Positions 12,803 to 26,284 are shown, counted from the stretch's first letter. The stretch is 64,000 nucleotides of DNA from Atrina japonica (GCA_030159075.1 BROG01000002.1:4619501-4683500); one strand, 5' to 3'. Notes: generated by a model not told the origin, from the sequence alone. Translations and numbers: made by a program.

Positions 12803-14259
12803 TTTATAGTAAAAGTGAGAGGGATAATTTTTACGAGTTGATGGAACATCAACGCAGTTATGTTATGCAAATTTGTTTATTGGGAACAAGTCAAAGCACA
12901 TTTTGCAGGATTGGGTTAATAACACATTATATTGATGCAAAATTACACATGTATGTATATTTCAGCAACATAAACTCAACTTCAAGATTGAAATTTCCAA
13001 ATCACACTTTTATTCGTATATTTTTGCTTTTTAAAATGACAAAAATATAGTAACAATTCGCTGAAAAATATAGGTCTACAAGACTTGTTGAAATATATGC
13101 TATTGAAGGTCAGTTCGGCATCCTTTATAAATTTTAAGATATTAATGTTACTTTTCAATTATTTTTTACCATTATACTCTTGTGATAGAATTGACATTCA
13201 TAGCGATAGACTGGACTGTTAACAATTCTTGCGCACGATTAATATGCAAATAAGTTTTGGTGAAGTTTCCCTTACTGTGTATTAGCAAGATCTGTCTGTG
13301 AAGTTGGACATAGAAGTTGCGTTATCCCTCATTCACTCTCGCTCATTCCTCATTCACTCTCACGGCAGTCTGTGAAGTTTGGAAAATGGTTTACATGTAC
13401 GCCTATTGACCTAGAGATTTAAGGCTACTGATAGGAAGTATAGCATAAGGATATAATACTGCCCTGTCGCATAGAAATTAAATATCTATGAAACAATGTT
13501 TATAAGCACAAGTACTCACTTTAGGCCAAATGTCTGACCTGATTTTTAGTTACTTTTTTTTGTAAAACGTAATTTTAAAGTATTCAGTATACTGAGGGTA
13601 TTATACCTCATTAAAACTTATGATTGCCATCAACTGGTATCGGTACTTTCAGTACTTTGATTACTCACTGTCAGCTTGGTCATTTAAGGACCACTGGAAG
13701 GATTTTGATGAAACTTGGTACAACTAAAGTACTTATGGTTTCCTACAGGTGGTGTATTTTGAGCAGATTTGTTCAGGTTTGGATCCAAGGTAGGACAAAA
13801 TAGGTATTGGAATTACCCTTCTAGTAGAAACGTTGTCTTCAGACCATCTGCATACAGGTACAAACCAAATGCAGGAATCCACTGAAATATTACCCAAAAC
13901 AAAGAAAAAATACTTTACACCCCTCATTTAATTTATATTTCATTGATGTCATTCAAGAAATTATAAATCAAATTTGTATTCTAAGTGTCTTCCTCATTTT
14001 CATTATTCATGTTTTTGATAATTTATGAGTATGAATGCAAAAGGAAGTCTTTCCCTCAGCTAATGTGAATAACCAAATGGACTTACATTTGCATATTTCT
14101 GCATAGCCATAGGTTTAATATATAGTTTATGTACATGTAAGTAATCACAAAGCATTTTATAAGTAATGCAGTAAATGAATTTTGTAGGGGTATATAGGAA
14201 GTTTACATGAAATTCTATGAAAGGGCACCTTTAAAAGAAACGGTGGTACTTCAATGATG

Positions 14260-14261
<2 letters not shown>

Positions 14262-14320
<59 letters not shown>
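14262..14320. repeat. (TC)n microsatellite
   Basis: About 29 uninterrupted TC repeats. Confidence 0.95.
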
Positions 14321-14323
<3 letters not shown>

Positions 14324-14499
14324 ACAATGTTTGTCATTGGGCCAATACTATCCAGTTAAGCTATTGTTTTACTGATTGAGTTATTGGTCAATAATACGGC
14401 AGTGGCGGATCTAGGAATTTTTCATAGGGAAGGGGCTTTAGGGGTTACATTGTTTGCTTGTTGTTTTACATTCTGCCAAGATTTATTTTCCATTTGTAT

Positions 14500-14735
14500 A
14501 GAAATGTCACCAGCTTTAAGTGAAGTGCCATAAATTTTTACCTTTGGCATGGACTGGCACCAATGCAGTGAGGGTTCAGTTACGTGCCAGTCTTGCCATG
14601 ATACAGAACCTTGGTTTAAAGTCTCATCTTAATGACCTGTAACTTTCACTTTGATGCGGAGTGCTTAGCGAAGGAACACTCGCTATCATTACTGAAGTCT
14701 TTGGTATGATCCAGTAATCAAATGTGGGACCTTCT
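14500..14735 (-). mobile_element. SINE family B, degraded copy
   Basis: Shares the order gaaatgtcaccagctttaag, cagtgagggttcagttacgt, atacagaaccttggtttaaa with the better copy at 18.4 kb. Boundaries are uncertain. Confidence 0.5.
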
Positions 14736-15153
14736 GGTGAGGGGTTACATGTGTTATTTAAAAGTGTAATATGACACATGCCCTATTACACAGACCGTAT
14801 GAAACTTATGAGACTTGTCAACATTGAAAAATTTTCATATCAGAGATTTTTCTATCTCATGGGAAAGACTCTAAATTTTAGTAAGAATTAATAGGAAAAT
14901 TAAAATTTTTCATTTGGGGAATATGCATTTTTCTTAAATAGATTATCAATTTTTTTACATTGAAATAGGGAGTTTCCCTTTTTATGGTGGAGACTTGGTA
15001 ATTATGAACTTACAGATAAACAGCAATGCCAGATTCTGTTAAAAGGTCGTTGATTATTTTTGTAAGTGCATTTTTGTTATAAAGTCGGGAGTACTTATAT
15101 GCTTTAACGTAAAAATGAAGCAATTTCTTAGAACTGACATTTAAATTGAATTA

Positions 15154-15377
15154 ATGCCACACTCAACAATATTTCAGTTACACATGGTGGGGGGGGGGGT
15201 TAGTCTTTTTTGGTGGTGGAGAAAACCCGGTTACAATGTGCCCAGCACCTACATTCCACAAGTAACTGACAAACATGGTCTCAAAAATGAGCTTAGGTTC
15301 CAGCAGGGCTGAAACCTGCACTGACCAGAAGTGAGAGTCAAAGTGCGATGTTCTAACCACCGAGCCACAGAGGGCCT
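15154..15377 (-). mobile_element. tRNA-derived SINE, family A, copy 2
   Basis: Reverse orientation. Begins tgccacactcaacaatattt, includes a 10-G run, and ends ccaccgagccacagagggcc, the complement of a tRNA-like A box. Confidence 0.8.
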
Positions 15378-16198
15378 GACATTTAAATTCAAAACTAAAT
15401 ATATTAATCTGAGGAGAAAAGAGAACTAAAGAAGACTTGATTTTATGTGTATTTAGGTATATATTTGTAGATTGCATATAATACCGTATATGAATTGTCC
15501 AGGTTTAAAACTAAGGATGAGAATGATGGACAAAATGTGTATACTTGATGCAAATGGAAAGAAGTATGGATAGGTAAAACAATATCATTTCTGACATTTT
15601 GTCATGGGTTTGAATATAAAAATCTCAGATACCAAAGTATAAATTCCCAGGCTGTCCAGGATTCAATATACAAATCTGGTGAATATTGGACAAACATGGA
15701 CCTCTGGAAATCCAGAGATGGGATCAGGTGTCATGGAGAAGTAAGCATCACCTGTTTGAATTTTGAATGTTGTTGTATGCCACACTCAACAATTTTTCAG
15801 TGATATACACTCAACTCCACTTGTAAAGAAACCATATATAAGGAATTTATATCTATTCTCCATTGATTTCTTATATTAATCTATATAAATCCGAATAACA
15901 AATTACAACTATGAGCCTATAACAAGGTTCAGATTTATCCCTTCTACTATGTTATTCATTTTTTCAGATAGATGTATATCTTGCCTTATTTCAAATGTAA
16001 AATTGAGAGAGAAAATAATGATAATTAAAAAATAAAACATGCCACCCGTGCCTTAAATCCTAGATCAAGGAACATCAGAGAATTATCTTTTTTTATGATG
16101 GCCTTCTATGTGTTCATAATATTATAGAGTGCAATGTATTCTGCAATCAAACATATTGTAAAAGTTTTAAAGACATGAATTTTTTTTTTATTATTGCA

Positions 16199-16590
16199 GG
16201 TCTTAAAATTAGCACTAGTCCGCTGGCCCGTTCCCAGTAAATTATTGGGTGGGCCAGTAGATTTCTCATCTGTACTGGCCCCATTGTCCAGTAAAAGAAA
16301 TGGAGATAGAGTGTAAGTGCTTTTTTCAATAAATATTACACGTGTGAATATTTTTACAAAATAATCTATTTCATCTTTAATACAAACTTGAAAATTTCCT
16401 ACCTTGTCCTCACTGTTACAGTTAATTATTATTTATCTAAATATATCAAAAACATTTTATTTATTTTTTTTTATTTTTTTTTTTTTGAGTTAGTTGTGGG
16501 CTAGTACAAATTTGATGGAGCTAGTGGATTTTGTATGCTACTGACCCTGTGGGTTACTTTAAAAAAATATTATATTTGAGCCCTGCTTTG
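16199..16590. repeat. Dispersed repeat (GGCCAGTAGA family), copy 1
   Basis: Shares attagcactagtccgctggc, tctcatctgtactggcccca and tgctactgaccctgtgggtt with the copy at 45.0 kb. Confidence 0.55.
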
Positions 16591-18130
16591 TCTCAAAATA
16601 TTAAACTTGTATTCACTTGTAAGTTACAGAAAATTTGCTACTTGTAATACATGTGTCAATACCAGTGTATAAAATCTTTTTTAATTTGACATATCCTGCT
16701 ACTGAGATCTTAGAAAAAACATCTGGGTCATTTTTTCTACAATCCTTGCAGGTTCATTTATTTCAAAATAAACACAATTTAGAACTGTAACCTGTTTATA
16801 ATCCAGCTCTAGAGGTCATCATCTTTAACCTTAGTATTGAAATGTATTTATCCTGTGACAGCCATCAAATATAGTAGAAAACAAGGCTATTAACATATAT
16901 GTCTGAAATCATGTGTGAGAATGTGTTTTTGTTTATGCTACTAAAATAGATAAGAAGCTGAAGGCTTGTATATCTCGAGTTACTGCTCTGACTTAATAAG
17001 GAATGCTACTGTACAGCAGCAGGCACCACACAGGGATCAACAGATAGCACTTACTATTGCACATGTGTGGAATGTACCATTTCTATCAGTGGGGGGCACA
17101 GGCATAGTCATATACAGGGTTATATTCATGTCAATATATATTTTTTCAGCTTTATTACACTCTTATGTATTAATATACTTTAGTCTTAGATTTCAACTTC
17201 TGCTGAGAAGAAAGTTTTGATCTTTTCTCTAACACTAAAAGTTGCCATAGGATATGTGTCTGTTGTAGACCTGATATACCCTCAGACCAGTGGAATAAAC
17301 CAAGACCAGCAGTGAATGTTGTAATTTGGTTGAGATGCATCTTGAATCTTCCTCCTGACAACACATTCCACCAACAGAGAGATTCTCCTGGCAGCCATTT
17401 TTGTTTTCGACATCTCTAGGTAGGATGACTTATATTCTGTTTTAACCCTTTCTTTAGATGTGTTTTATATCTTAAAACCCTCCAAACATTTGCTTCTCTC
17501 CTCCCTCCAACAATTCCTGTACATTTTACAAAGAAATGATTATTTATTTTTGGTAAAATTCCACAAATTTCTACTGATGGGTGTACATTTAGCTTCCAAG
17601 ATCAACATACATTTTAGCTTTATATGTTTTTACAAAAAAACATCAACAAAACCTAATAAGATTGCTTCAATGGTTCTCTGTAGATGTACATTCTAAAGAG
17701 CAAGGCAAATATAATATAAGTACACTGAAATATATGCTTAAAGTTATGTATTTAATAGATGATGTAAACACTTGTAGCATTAAGTTTGACCAAGTTTTCT
17801 ATGGAATTCCATCAATGTTTTTGTTAATATACGTTGCTTATATTGTCAGATAGTATCAACTTGACTTTTTTTATATTGTGATTAAGAATTCCATCATTTT
17901 CCTCAAGCATTTGACATTTGTACTATTATAAATAAGATCAGGACTCTTAAGTTATACAAGTACAGATGGTCCATATATAATGGCTCCCAATAATCAAAAA
18001 AATGTCTTAACGATAACTTGATCTGTACATAGTCCTGATATTGATATATACAATATAGCATATTACCTTGAAATTTGGGATGAATTGATTTGTTTAATTG
18101 CTATCCTGTAAAATTGTTCCTTACTTTTAT

Positions 18131-18311
18131 ACAATGGAACCTCACATAAAGATCACCTTGCTTAGAAGACCAACTCACTTTTCAGACCACAAGTTTTCAG
18201 TCTCTTGATAAATATATAGAGAGTACAGAACTTCACTGAAGATGCTACCTCATTTTTCAGACCACTTTGAGTCAGTCAGTTAGGTGTTTTTATTAGCAAT
18301 GTTCCACTGTA
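18131..18311. mobile_element. Fold-back element with ACARTGGAAC ends
   Basis: Ends acaatggaac and gttccactgt are inverted. The inside has gaccaactcacttttcagac and cagaccactttgagtcagtc. Confidence 0.6.
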
Positions 18312-18384
18312 CTTAGGGTGACCTGTCACATATGGCCATCTCTTTGGCTCCCTTTATATGTACATAATTGAGTACATGTTTGTT

Positions 18385-18660
18385 TGTTGCTGTTGCATTG
18401 TTGTTTAACATCCCACTCAAGAATCTTTCACTCATATGGAGATGCACCAAATGCCGGTGAAGGGCTTCAAATTTTGGCCTATGCTTGGCACTTATGGCCA
18501 TTGAGCAGTGAGAGTTCTTTAACGTGCCTTCTGTGACACAGGACCTCGGTTTTTACTGTCTCTTCCAAAGGACAGGAATAGCCAGCTGCCTCCGTCGAGG
18601 CTCGAACCCGTGACCCTCCGGTTATGAATCGAGCACTCTACTGCAGAGCCACAGAGGCTC
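18385..18660 (-). mobile_element. tRNA-derived SINE, family B, intact-looking copy
   Basis: Reverse orientation. The complement starts CTCTGTGGCTCTGCAGTAGA (A-box-like) and has GGGTTCGAGCC (B box). The central block (cactcatatggagatgcacc, tgtgacacaggacctcggtt) is shared with two older copies. Confidence 0.75.
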
Positions 18661-19046
18661 TCAATACAGGTTTGAAAGATGTCACAATATCCATAAAACT
18701 GACAAAATAAGAAATTCATACATTGTATGAGCTTGTATATGGCAACAAAAGTTACTAAACAAAACGAAAAATTGTTTTGGTGGTACTCCATTCAGTGGAC
18801 ACAATCTCCTCTGTAATTCAGTTGTGTACTAAAACTACTAAATATTGTCTGCATGTAGTGTAGTAAAGAAAGATAATTTAAAAACCAGGAATGGATACAC
18901 ATTTAACAGGTGTAATATTTTGACAGCATGGATGTTAATTTTTATTGTTTTCACTTCTCTAATTCACTTTGACATAATCTCTGAAATGTAGACTGTATCA
19001 TAATAGAACAAGTAAAGTGGAACCAGTTGTAATTTACGGTCATCAA

Positions 19047-19136
19047 TAACTTATTCACTCCGAAAGATACATTTGGACTGGTCTAAGTCATTGATGTTTA
19101 GAAGAGTCCATTGTTGTTCAGGGGTTGATGAGTTAA
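19047..19136 (+). mobile_element. 90-bp TTAA-type MITE copy
   Basis: Core acatttggactggtctaagt and end caggggttgatgagttaa. Confidence 0.72.
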
Positions 19137-19295
19137 AGATCACACCCAGAAAACAATTATGTTAATCAATATTTTGGATAAAACTCCATTTGGAAAAAAA
19201 ACCACGTGAACTGCAAATACTGTATACCAGGAAATTTTCACTTCCGTTTAATTTTCATCATTTTCGTACTGAGATGAGAGGGTGAATTTAAATTG

Positions 19296-19517
19296 AAAGC
19301 AAATCGAGTGACAAGTGAGATTGTTAAGTCCTGGTACTGGACAAGCGAGATAGTTAAACCCTAGTACTGGACAAGTGAAATTGTTTAGCCTTCTTTTGGA
19401 CAATTGAGATTGTTGAGCCTTGTTACTGGACAAATGAGATTGTTGAGCCCTGTTACATGACAAGTGAGATTGTTTAGCCTTGGTACTTGACACATGTAGA
19501 TTATTGAGCCCTGCCCT
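19296..19517. repeat. Minisatellite, 30-bp unit, about 7 copies
   Basis: The unit is close to ctggacaagtgagattgttg plus agccctggta; period 29-31 bp. Confidence 0.75.
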
Positions 19518-21042
19518 GGTATTGCCCAGTTGTTTTGATGTCTAAATTTGACATTCAACATAACATTACTAATGCTATGTGGCAGTACCTAGGGTATTAA
19601 AGCCCTCCTTCGTCCTCTAGCCAGGAACAGTTTAGTCTGGTTTACCTTTCATCTAATCCAAGATGTCTTAGTCATCATATTTATGATCAATATTTTCTAA
19701 CCAAGGTCAAAATTTATAAAATTTCATGCTTGACTTACTGTATAGTTGCTTTTATTTGCGGGATTTAATTTTGCTATATTCATATAAAAATATCGCGAAA
19801 TTAAATACCCGTGAATGTAATACCTTACACTTATGAAGTATCAGAAAGATAATTCGTAACCAAACTTGCACGAAATTTAATACCTGTGAGTAAGTTCCAT
19901 TCAGAAAACTGTGAAATTAAACAACTATACAATAAGATATTTTCCGTTTAAATCATTTTCTGAAATAAGATGAGAAAAAATAAATTACCATAATTTCACA
20001 GAAAAATTTAGTGCATGTATTCATTCATGCTCGAAATGACCTAGCTGCTTACAGACTGTTTCCGGTTTTACACATATATATAAAGAAACTACAGTAGAAC
20101 CAACTTGCTGACTGACCAAAAGTGGTCTGGATAGCAAGGTTTTCTCTCTAGTGAGCATAGCTTCTTGTTATAGTCCGATTTACATTAGATGGTGAGGCAG
20201 AGTAACCTTTTGATTATCATATGGATGATTCTTCTCACTTTTCGGCTATGACAGGTTGTACAGGAAAAACATTTTATTCCTCAGTGGATACTGTCTTGTG
20301 TATGATTACTCTGGTCAGTATTATTTTAATGTTATGCTTAATTACCTAAAATTTAAACTTGTCCAGGTCAAAAAAGGGTTGACAGGACTCCACCCTGCCA
20401 GGTTATATGGGTTTTACTAAAAATATTTATGGTATGTACTATTAGGTAATTTCCAAGAGACTCAATATTTGTGGTCTTAAGGGAAGTGATCTTTAGGCAA
20501 GGTTCCTCCAATATATTCTGTATAATAGTTACAGATTTACTGGTATCAATAGTTATACTGGAATAGTTTCATGATATTCGAGACTAACTCATGACAGAAT
20601 TTGTTATACTTCTTTTCTTCTTCTCTTACATCACTGTGACCAATTAGTTTCTATCTATTTTATTCCCCAAGCTTCACTTTGATGATTTGTAAACTAGGAT
20701 AAGAATTTCAACTTTGCGAAGAAATTACCCCCTCCCCCCTCATTTACCTAGATCTATTAACATTTCAGCAGGGTTATGCTAAGTATTTTATCTGTGTTGC
20801 AGTTCTCCCTAGATAAGAATAGCAGTCACAAAAACAAGTAAAGATCAGTGTTTCTAAAAATAGCCACATCATCAAACCAATAGTAAATGTCAGATTTGTA
20901 AAGTTTTGTACAATCTGTATCCCTTGCTATCATAATGATGCGCACACTTCTGTGCATCAGGGGGAGTATGTTAATTATTACTTATGTTTTATGTATATTG
21001 TTACTATATTTAGATATATTGTAACAGAATTTATGTGGGCTG

Positions 21043-21131
21043 TTAGCTCATCAACACCTTAAAAAATGGACTATTCTGTAAGTCAATGACTTAGACCAGT
21101 CCAAATGTGTATTTAAGGGTAAATGGGTTAA
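21043..21131 (-). mobile_element. 90-bp TTAA-type MITE copy
   Basis: Reverse copy with cttagaccagtccaaatgtg and degraded ends. Confidence 0.68.
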
Positions 21132-21540
21132 GATCAAAAGAGACTGTAATAGGGGTGAAGGTGAACCACAAAGAAAATGAGAAAACAAAAGATGCACAAG
21201 TGACTTATAAATTGTTTGTAGTATTTTTGTTAAACCTTTATGAGAACTTTACTAGCTTTGTTTGAAGTGCTTTATATCTTGACAGTAGTCATATCCATGA
21301 GACAGTATACAAAAACATTGAATAGTGGACTGACTTCAGAAAAATTGTGGGGAAGTGGGAAGGGCAGGGGAGGGGGTTAGGTGTTACAGAAGACCGAACT
21401 TCCTAAATAAGAAAATACGATTAATAAACCATGCAATCAAATATTTATCTAGTTCATATTTCCCCTAAACTTTGGGTCCAGGAAATGAATATTCGGGACT
21501 ACATATAATGTTTCAACTTCAACTTTCAGTTTGACTGTAT

Positions 21541-22048
21541 TAGGCGATGGTATATGTCTTCTGTTCAAAGTCACCTTAGTTCAGTCTTTAGAGATGATAT
21601 AGGGAGGATGTTGTTACTGAACTGATTGTGAGATGGTTACCGGTAATATTTAGCATATTGTGATAATGTGTGTTCTCTGCTCAGTTCTCTATAGATGGTA
21701 TAGTGAGGATGTAGTTAATGAACTGGTCATGAGATGATGAATCTCACAGTGTATTATGTAATGGTGTTTCTTCTCTGTTCAAAGTTATCTCAATCTCTGG
21801 AGATGTACAGTGAGGTTGTTGTAAAAGAAGTGGTCGTGAGATGGTTAATCTCACAGTGTATTATGTGATGGTGTTTCTTCTCTGTTCAAAGTTATCTCAG
21901 TCTCTAGAGATGTATAGCAAAGATGTTATAAATGAACTGGTCATGAGATGGTAAATCTCACAGTGTATTATGTGATGGTGTTTCTTCTCTGTTCAAAGTT
22001 ATTTCAGTTCTCTAGAGATGTACAGTGAGGGTGTTGTTAATAACTACT
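21541..22048. repeat. Tandem array, about 107-bp unit, 4-5 copies
   Basis: Units carry atctcacagtgtattatgtg and ttcttctctgttcaaagtta; the block recurs at 21747, 21853 and 21961. Confidence 0.78.
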
Positions 22049-23106
22049 TTTATTACCATAGTCTTTTGTTTATGGACAGACTGTTACAGAGGATAGATAG
22101 GTTTTATGGTTCAGTTTATTCATCTCATATGGCTTTGCTTTTCTTTGGAAGATTCTAACGTGAGTCATTATTACAATACTAGTCAGGGATAAGAATTCCC
22201 AATTTGGAATTTCAAAATATAGTACAATTGTACTGGTATCTTTTTAACAAATACATCGGCTTGTTTTTGTTTTAGTTAAAATTTAGTTTATTTTCCTAAT
22301 TTTCCTGATCCTGGACCCAAAATTTAGGAGGTAAGAAGATCCCTGTATCCCTTACTTAAATCATGTTCATCACTTACCGTATGAGGGTATGGTTTCTGTG
22401 GTACCAAAAATGGCTGCTTTACCCTGATCCAAGATATTTTCCTCCATTTTAGTGTAGAAATATTATGGTTAGAGGCAAATTTGGTACTGCATAAGCGTTA
22501 CAGTTTGGTACAAGTGTGACAGAAATCAGTATACTGACAAGTAAACCAATTTACGTACATTATCATGTTTTGAAGCAGATTCTTTGAAGTAGGTATTATA
22601 TGTGTATGTTTGTGAGCTATGAAACTAATTTCATATAATTTGATTTATATGTTCATGTTTAGGACCTGTGTAATAATCATTTTTACTACATAACATGATT
22701 AGAGATGTATAAATTTATGAACAAATGTATATTTACTGTTAGTATTATATCTACTACTTGTACATGTATTTCTTGGTATAAATAGCTGAAAAAATCTGCA
22801 TCAAGAACTTTTGTTGTCTAGATACATGTATCATATTTAGGGGAAAACATGAGACACCTGTAACCTACCATAATGTACAAGTATATAAGTGTAGAGTATC
22901 ATCTAATTGTATAAAGATTGTGTTTATCTTAGCCAGGACACAGTGGGAGGTTGTCATGGTTACCAGTACTTTTGTATATATGACATCTGTTAATTATATC
23001 TACTCCATAGAGTTATACCATCTGATGCAGATCAACTGATAATAAACCCAGGAGATAATTTAGTAGGGGAAAACTTTGTTATCCATAAATGGCTTCATAT
23101 ACTTCC

Positions 23107-23164
23107 AGTCTGTCTGTCTTTCTGTCTGTCTTTCTGTCTGTCTGTCTGTCAGTCTGTCTATCTA
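23107..23164. repeat. (TCTG)n microsatellite
   Basis: TCTG/TCTT tetranucleotide run. Confidence 0.9.
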
Positions 23165-23228
23165 TCCTTTCCACTTTTGCGCCTGTAGAGCTCAGGGCTT
23201 GGATGTTTGATATATACCACTATTTTTG

Positions 23229-23318
23229 TTAACTCATTCACCCCTAAAGACAAATTTGGACTGGTCTAAGCCATTGATTTACAGAAGAGTTTATTGTTTT
23301 CAGGGGTTGAGGAGTTAA
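23229..23318 (+). mobile_element. 90-bp TTAA-ended MITE, reference copy
   Basis: Begins TTAACTCATTCACCCCT and ends CAGGGGTTGAGGAGTTAA, an inverted-repeat pair around a core with tttggactggtctaagccat. TTAA at both ends fits a TTAA target duplication. There is no coding capacity. Confidence 0.75.
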
Positions 23319-23666
23319 GATCTACAGAGATAGCGATTTGATGGAAAATGCCATTGTCATACAAATAACATTGTACATACCTGACTCTTCATTCTATTAC
23401 ATGTACACAGAGCTGAGACAATTACTGTACTCCTGGCTGACATAACATTACAGTAATACTATTTCATCCCAGAACAAAGTTGGTATTGTGCCATGGCTAT
23501 AGACTCTGTTGTATGGCCATATTATTTAGTTTGTGTGCATCAGTTGTACTAGATTACGATTGAGCAATAATTCATAGTTTACGTGGTGGTACAACCAGTA
23601 CAAAAAAAGATGTATGTAATCCAGTAACCATCAACTTACAGATAATAATATCAGATAAACATCTTT

Positions 23667-23757
23667 TAAACTCATCAACCCCTGAAAAACAATGGACCCA
23701 TCTGTAAATCAATGACTTAGACCAGTGCAAATGTGTCTTTAGGGGTGAATGAGTTAA
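23667..23757 (-). mobile_element. 90-bp TTAA-type MITE copy
   Basis: Reverse copy from ttaaactcatcaacccctga to aggggtgaatgagttaa, only about 350 bp from the reference copy and in the opposite orientation. Confidence 0.75.
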
Positions 23758-24157
23758 ATATGTAGATATTGGCCCTCGATACAATCACAGTGATTGTGCC
23801 AACAGTGGCCATTTTACAATGGCAGTCGTTCAAAGAGATTGTCTACTTGCAGAGTTACTGTATGCCTGGGGATTTTCATTCCTGCATATTTTCACCCTTT
23901 TATGACAGAAAATATATTCACCCTGTCTTAAATTCGCCCTTTATCTTCATTTTAAATTTGCCCTCTCATCTATGGGCGATAATGGGGAAAATTAGACAGG
24001 GGCAAAAATTTCCAAGTATACAGTAGTCACAATCCAGAGGCCCTGGGTTACATTTTTGGACTGAGGCATGCTGGGACTTTTTAAGGGGTAGAATTAAAGA
24101 ACATATTCAAGGTAGCCATTAGGCAAGCACAATTTCAAACTTACTAGCCCTGGTTTA

Positions 24158-24196
24158 GTGTCACTAGCCCTGGTTTAGTGTCACTAGCCCTGAAAT
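24158..24196. repeat. Short direct repeat
   Basis: ctagccctggtttagtgtca occurs twice in tandem with a partial third copy. Confidence 0.7.
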
Positions 24197-24469
24197 GTGG
24201 AATCTTACATAAGGTTTTATTTGAAGGACTGTCTGACCAGGATGTCTTCAGAGTGTGGTCTCAGTAGACATGTGATCTTTTATGACAGTAGTATCTCAAG
24301 ACAGGTTCTACTGTAATATATACTCCATATTTTCCCTAATGAGTTGTGAGGTCATATATTGCACCTTATTTTGGCATTTGTGTGTAGGATTTGATAAACT
24401 GCACATGCCTAGACATATGCCTACACAATCACATGCTCCTTTGAATTGTCTAGCATGGGGTCAAGATAA

Positions 24470-24530
24470 CCAATCAGCTGATAATAGAGCTCTGTATATA
24501 AGAGTGACCTAGAGGTTTGTTGTTGCTGTA
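24470..24530 (+). promoter_or_regulatory. Candidate core promoter upstream of troponin T
   Basis: A CCAAT box (24470-24474) is directly followed by the E-box CAGCTG (24475-24480). A TATA element, TATATAAG, lies at 24495-24502, so transcription would start near 24525. Further E-box-like hexamers (CACATG, CATATG) lie at about 24400-24440. TnT needs an upstream non-coding exon, and E-boxes fit muscle control. The promoter is about 5 kb from the first coding exon, and no clear matching splice donor was found. Another gene, or chance, is possible. Confidence 0.3.
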
Positions 24531-24713
24531 GTTCCTATATAGTAGTAAACAGTTATATAATGATGTTAAGTTTTAACAGATGTTGATATAAGTGGTAAAA
24601 CAGCTGATATCTCTAGAATATCTGTATAGTACATCTGTAATCTTGTAAATTAAATATGGTCTTTCACTTGATGTCCATTGTATGGAAATCATTTTATTTT
24701 CACATAAGCTGAC

Positions 24714-24985
24714 AGGCCTTTTTCTGTCAAATTTGAGAAAATCCCATTGGTGACACAATTGGAAATTTTATTGTAAAATTTGTGCCAAATTGGGAAAAAT
24801 TGTCTGCACACATGGAAATCTAATTGTAATGGAATCTTTTTCTTAAATTAATTTCCACTAAAATTTATTGACTTTTCATTATGATCATGGATCAACACCA
24901 AATTGGGAATTTTTTTCATCAAATTTGGGGGAAAACACCATGTATTTTGCATTGAAATGGGCCCTGTGGTGACTATAGAAAAAGG
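24714..24985. repeat. Dispersed repeat, copy 2
   Basis: Has atcccattggtgacacaatt and catgtattttgcattgaaat in the order of copy 1; a weaker relative lies at about 40985-41150. Confidence 0.5.
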
Positions 24986-25031
24986 TATCATCCTTCAAAC
25001 AATGGGGATGCTTACCTTTTACCTTTAGTTA

Positions 25032-25033
<2 letters not shown>

Positions 25034-25123
<90 letters not shown>

Positions 25124-25137
25124 TCTCTCTCTCTCTC
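25034..25137. repeat. (TC)n microsatellite
   Basis: About 50 TC repeats with one CAT interruption near 25120, followed by a poly-A run. Confidence 0.95.
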
Positions 25138-25485
25138 AAAAAAAAAATGAAGATGATGGTATTTATAACCCAAGTTTACACAAGAATATGATGACTATAC
25201 CAGACACCGGTATGAAAGTGTTCCTAGTAGCTTCATTTTCATATAACTGTTCCAACTATCATGGTTACAAGACTGACATGAACTATAAAAGATAATATGT
25301 TACCATGGTAATACATTCATATAGCTCAACTGAAACAATAAAACATTTGTTATGCAATTGACTTGTCATAAGATAATGATGAAATCATATGTTTATCTAG
25401 GTAATAGTACATGTAGAGTCCTTAGACAGATAATATCTTGCTACATCAACTTATTGTACAAATATTAAAAGCTAAATAAATGTAT

Positions 25486-26233
25486 ACAGTGGAACTCCAT
25501 CTAAAGACCACCTCACATAGGAGACCACCTCACATTTGACACTGTAAATATTCAACCAATGTTATTTTTTTTATAAAAATCACATTAGCCCAGACCCTGA
25601 TATGAGACCACCTCACTACTCAGATCAGTTTGAGTCATTTAGTTACGTGGTCTTAATAATGAGGTTCTACTGAATTAGGTCCAGACCCTCATTTCAGAGA
25701 CCAACTCACTACTCAAATCACTTTTGAGTCATTCAGTTATGTGGTCTTAATAATGAGGTTCTACTGTATTAAGTCCAGACCCTCATTTCAGAGACCAACT
25801 CACTACTCAGACCACTTTGAGTCATTCAGTTATGTGGTCTTAATAATGAGGTTTACTGTATTAAGTCCAGACTCTCACTTTCAGAGACTACCTCACTACT
25901 CAGACCACTTTTGGGTCATTCAGTTAGGTGGTCTTAATAATGAGTTTTACTGTATTAAGTCCAGACCCTCATTTTAGAGACCATCTCACTACTCAGACCA
26001 CTTTTGGGTCATTCAGGTAGGTGGTCTTAATAGCAGAGTTCTATTGAACTAAGTAAGTCCAGACCCTCACTTTAGAGACCAACTCACTACTCAGACCACT
26101 TTTGGGTCATTCAGGTAGGTGGTCTTAATAGCAGAGTTCTTTTGAACTAAGTCAGTCCAGACCCAACTCACTACTCAGACCACTTTTGAGTCATTTAGTT
26201 AGGTGGTCTTAATAACAAAGTTCTACTGTATAT
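25486..26233. repeat. Tandem array, about 94-bp unit, derived from fold-back element
   Basis: Opens with atacagtggaactccatcta, the end of the fold-back family. It then repeats aaccaactcactactcagac / gtggtcttaataatgaggtt about seven times (starts near 25681, 25775, 25867, 25961, 26059, 26157). Confidence 0.78.
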
Positions 26234-26284
26234 ATAATCTACTGGTACATTGTACAATAAAGACCAATCTAGTAGCCATTGACT

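Larger units (their letters stand above)
10191..24460. other. Intergenic region between the divergent genes, no gene seen
   Basis: I see no supported coding exon. The short open frames here are AT-rich, mostly lack splice context or fall in repeats. The region holds the SINEs, MITEs, fold-back elements and tandem arrays listed separately. A stretch near 14402 (agtggcggatctaggaattt) looks like another dispersed repeat. Non-coding first exons of troponin T could lie in its right part. Confidence 0.6.

Noticed and set aside
17375..17430. Possible 5' non-coding exon of troponin T ending catctctag/gtagga
   Set aside because: No promoter elements at a suitable distance and no supporting frame or homology; too weak to list.
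21541..22048. Tandem repeats considered as a CRISPR-like array
   Set aside because: The 107-bp units are repeated throughout with no unique spacers, and the genome is eukaryotic.
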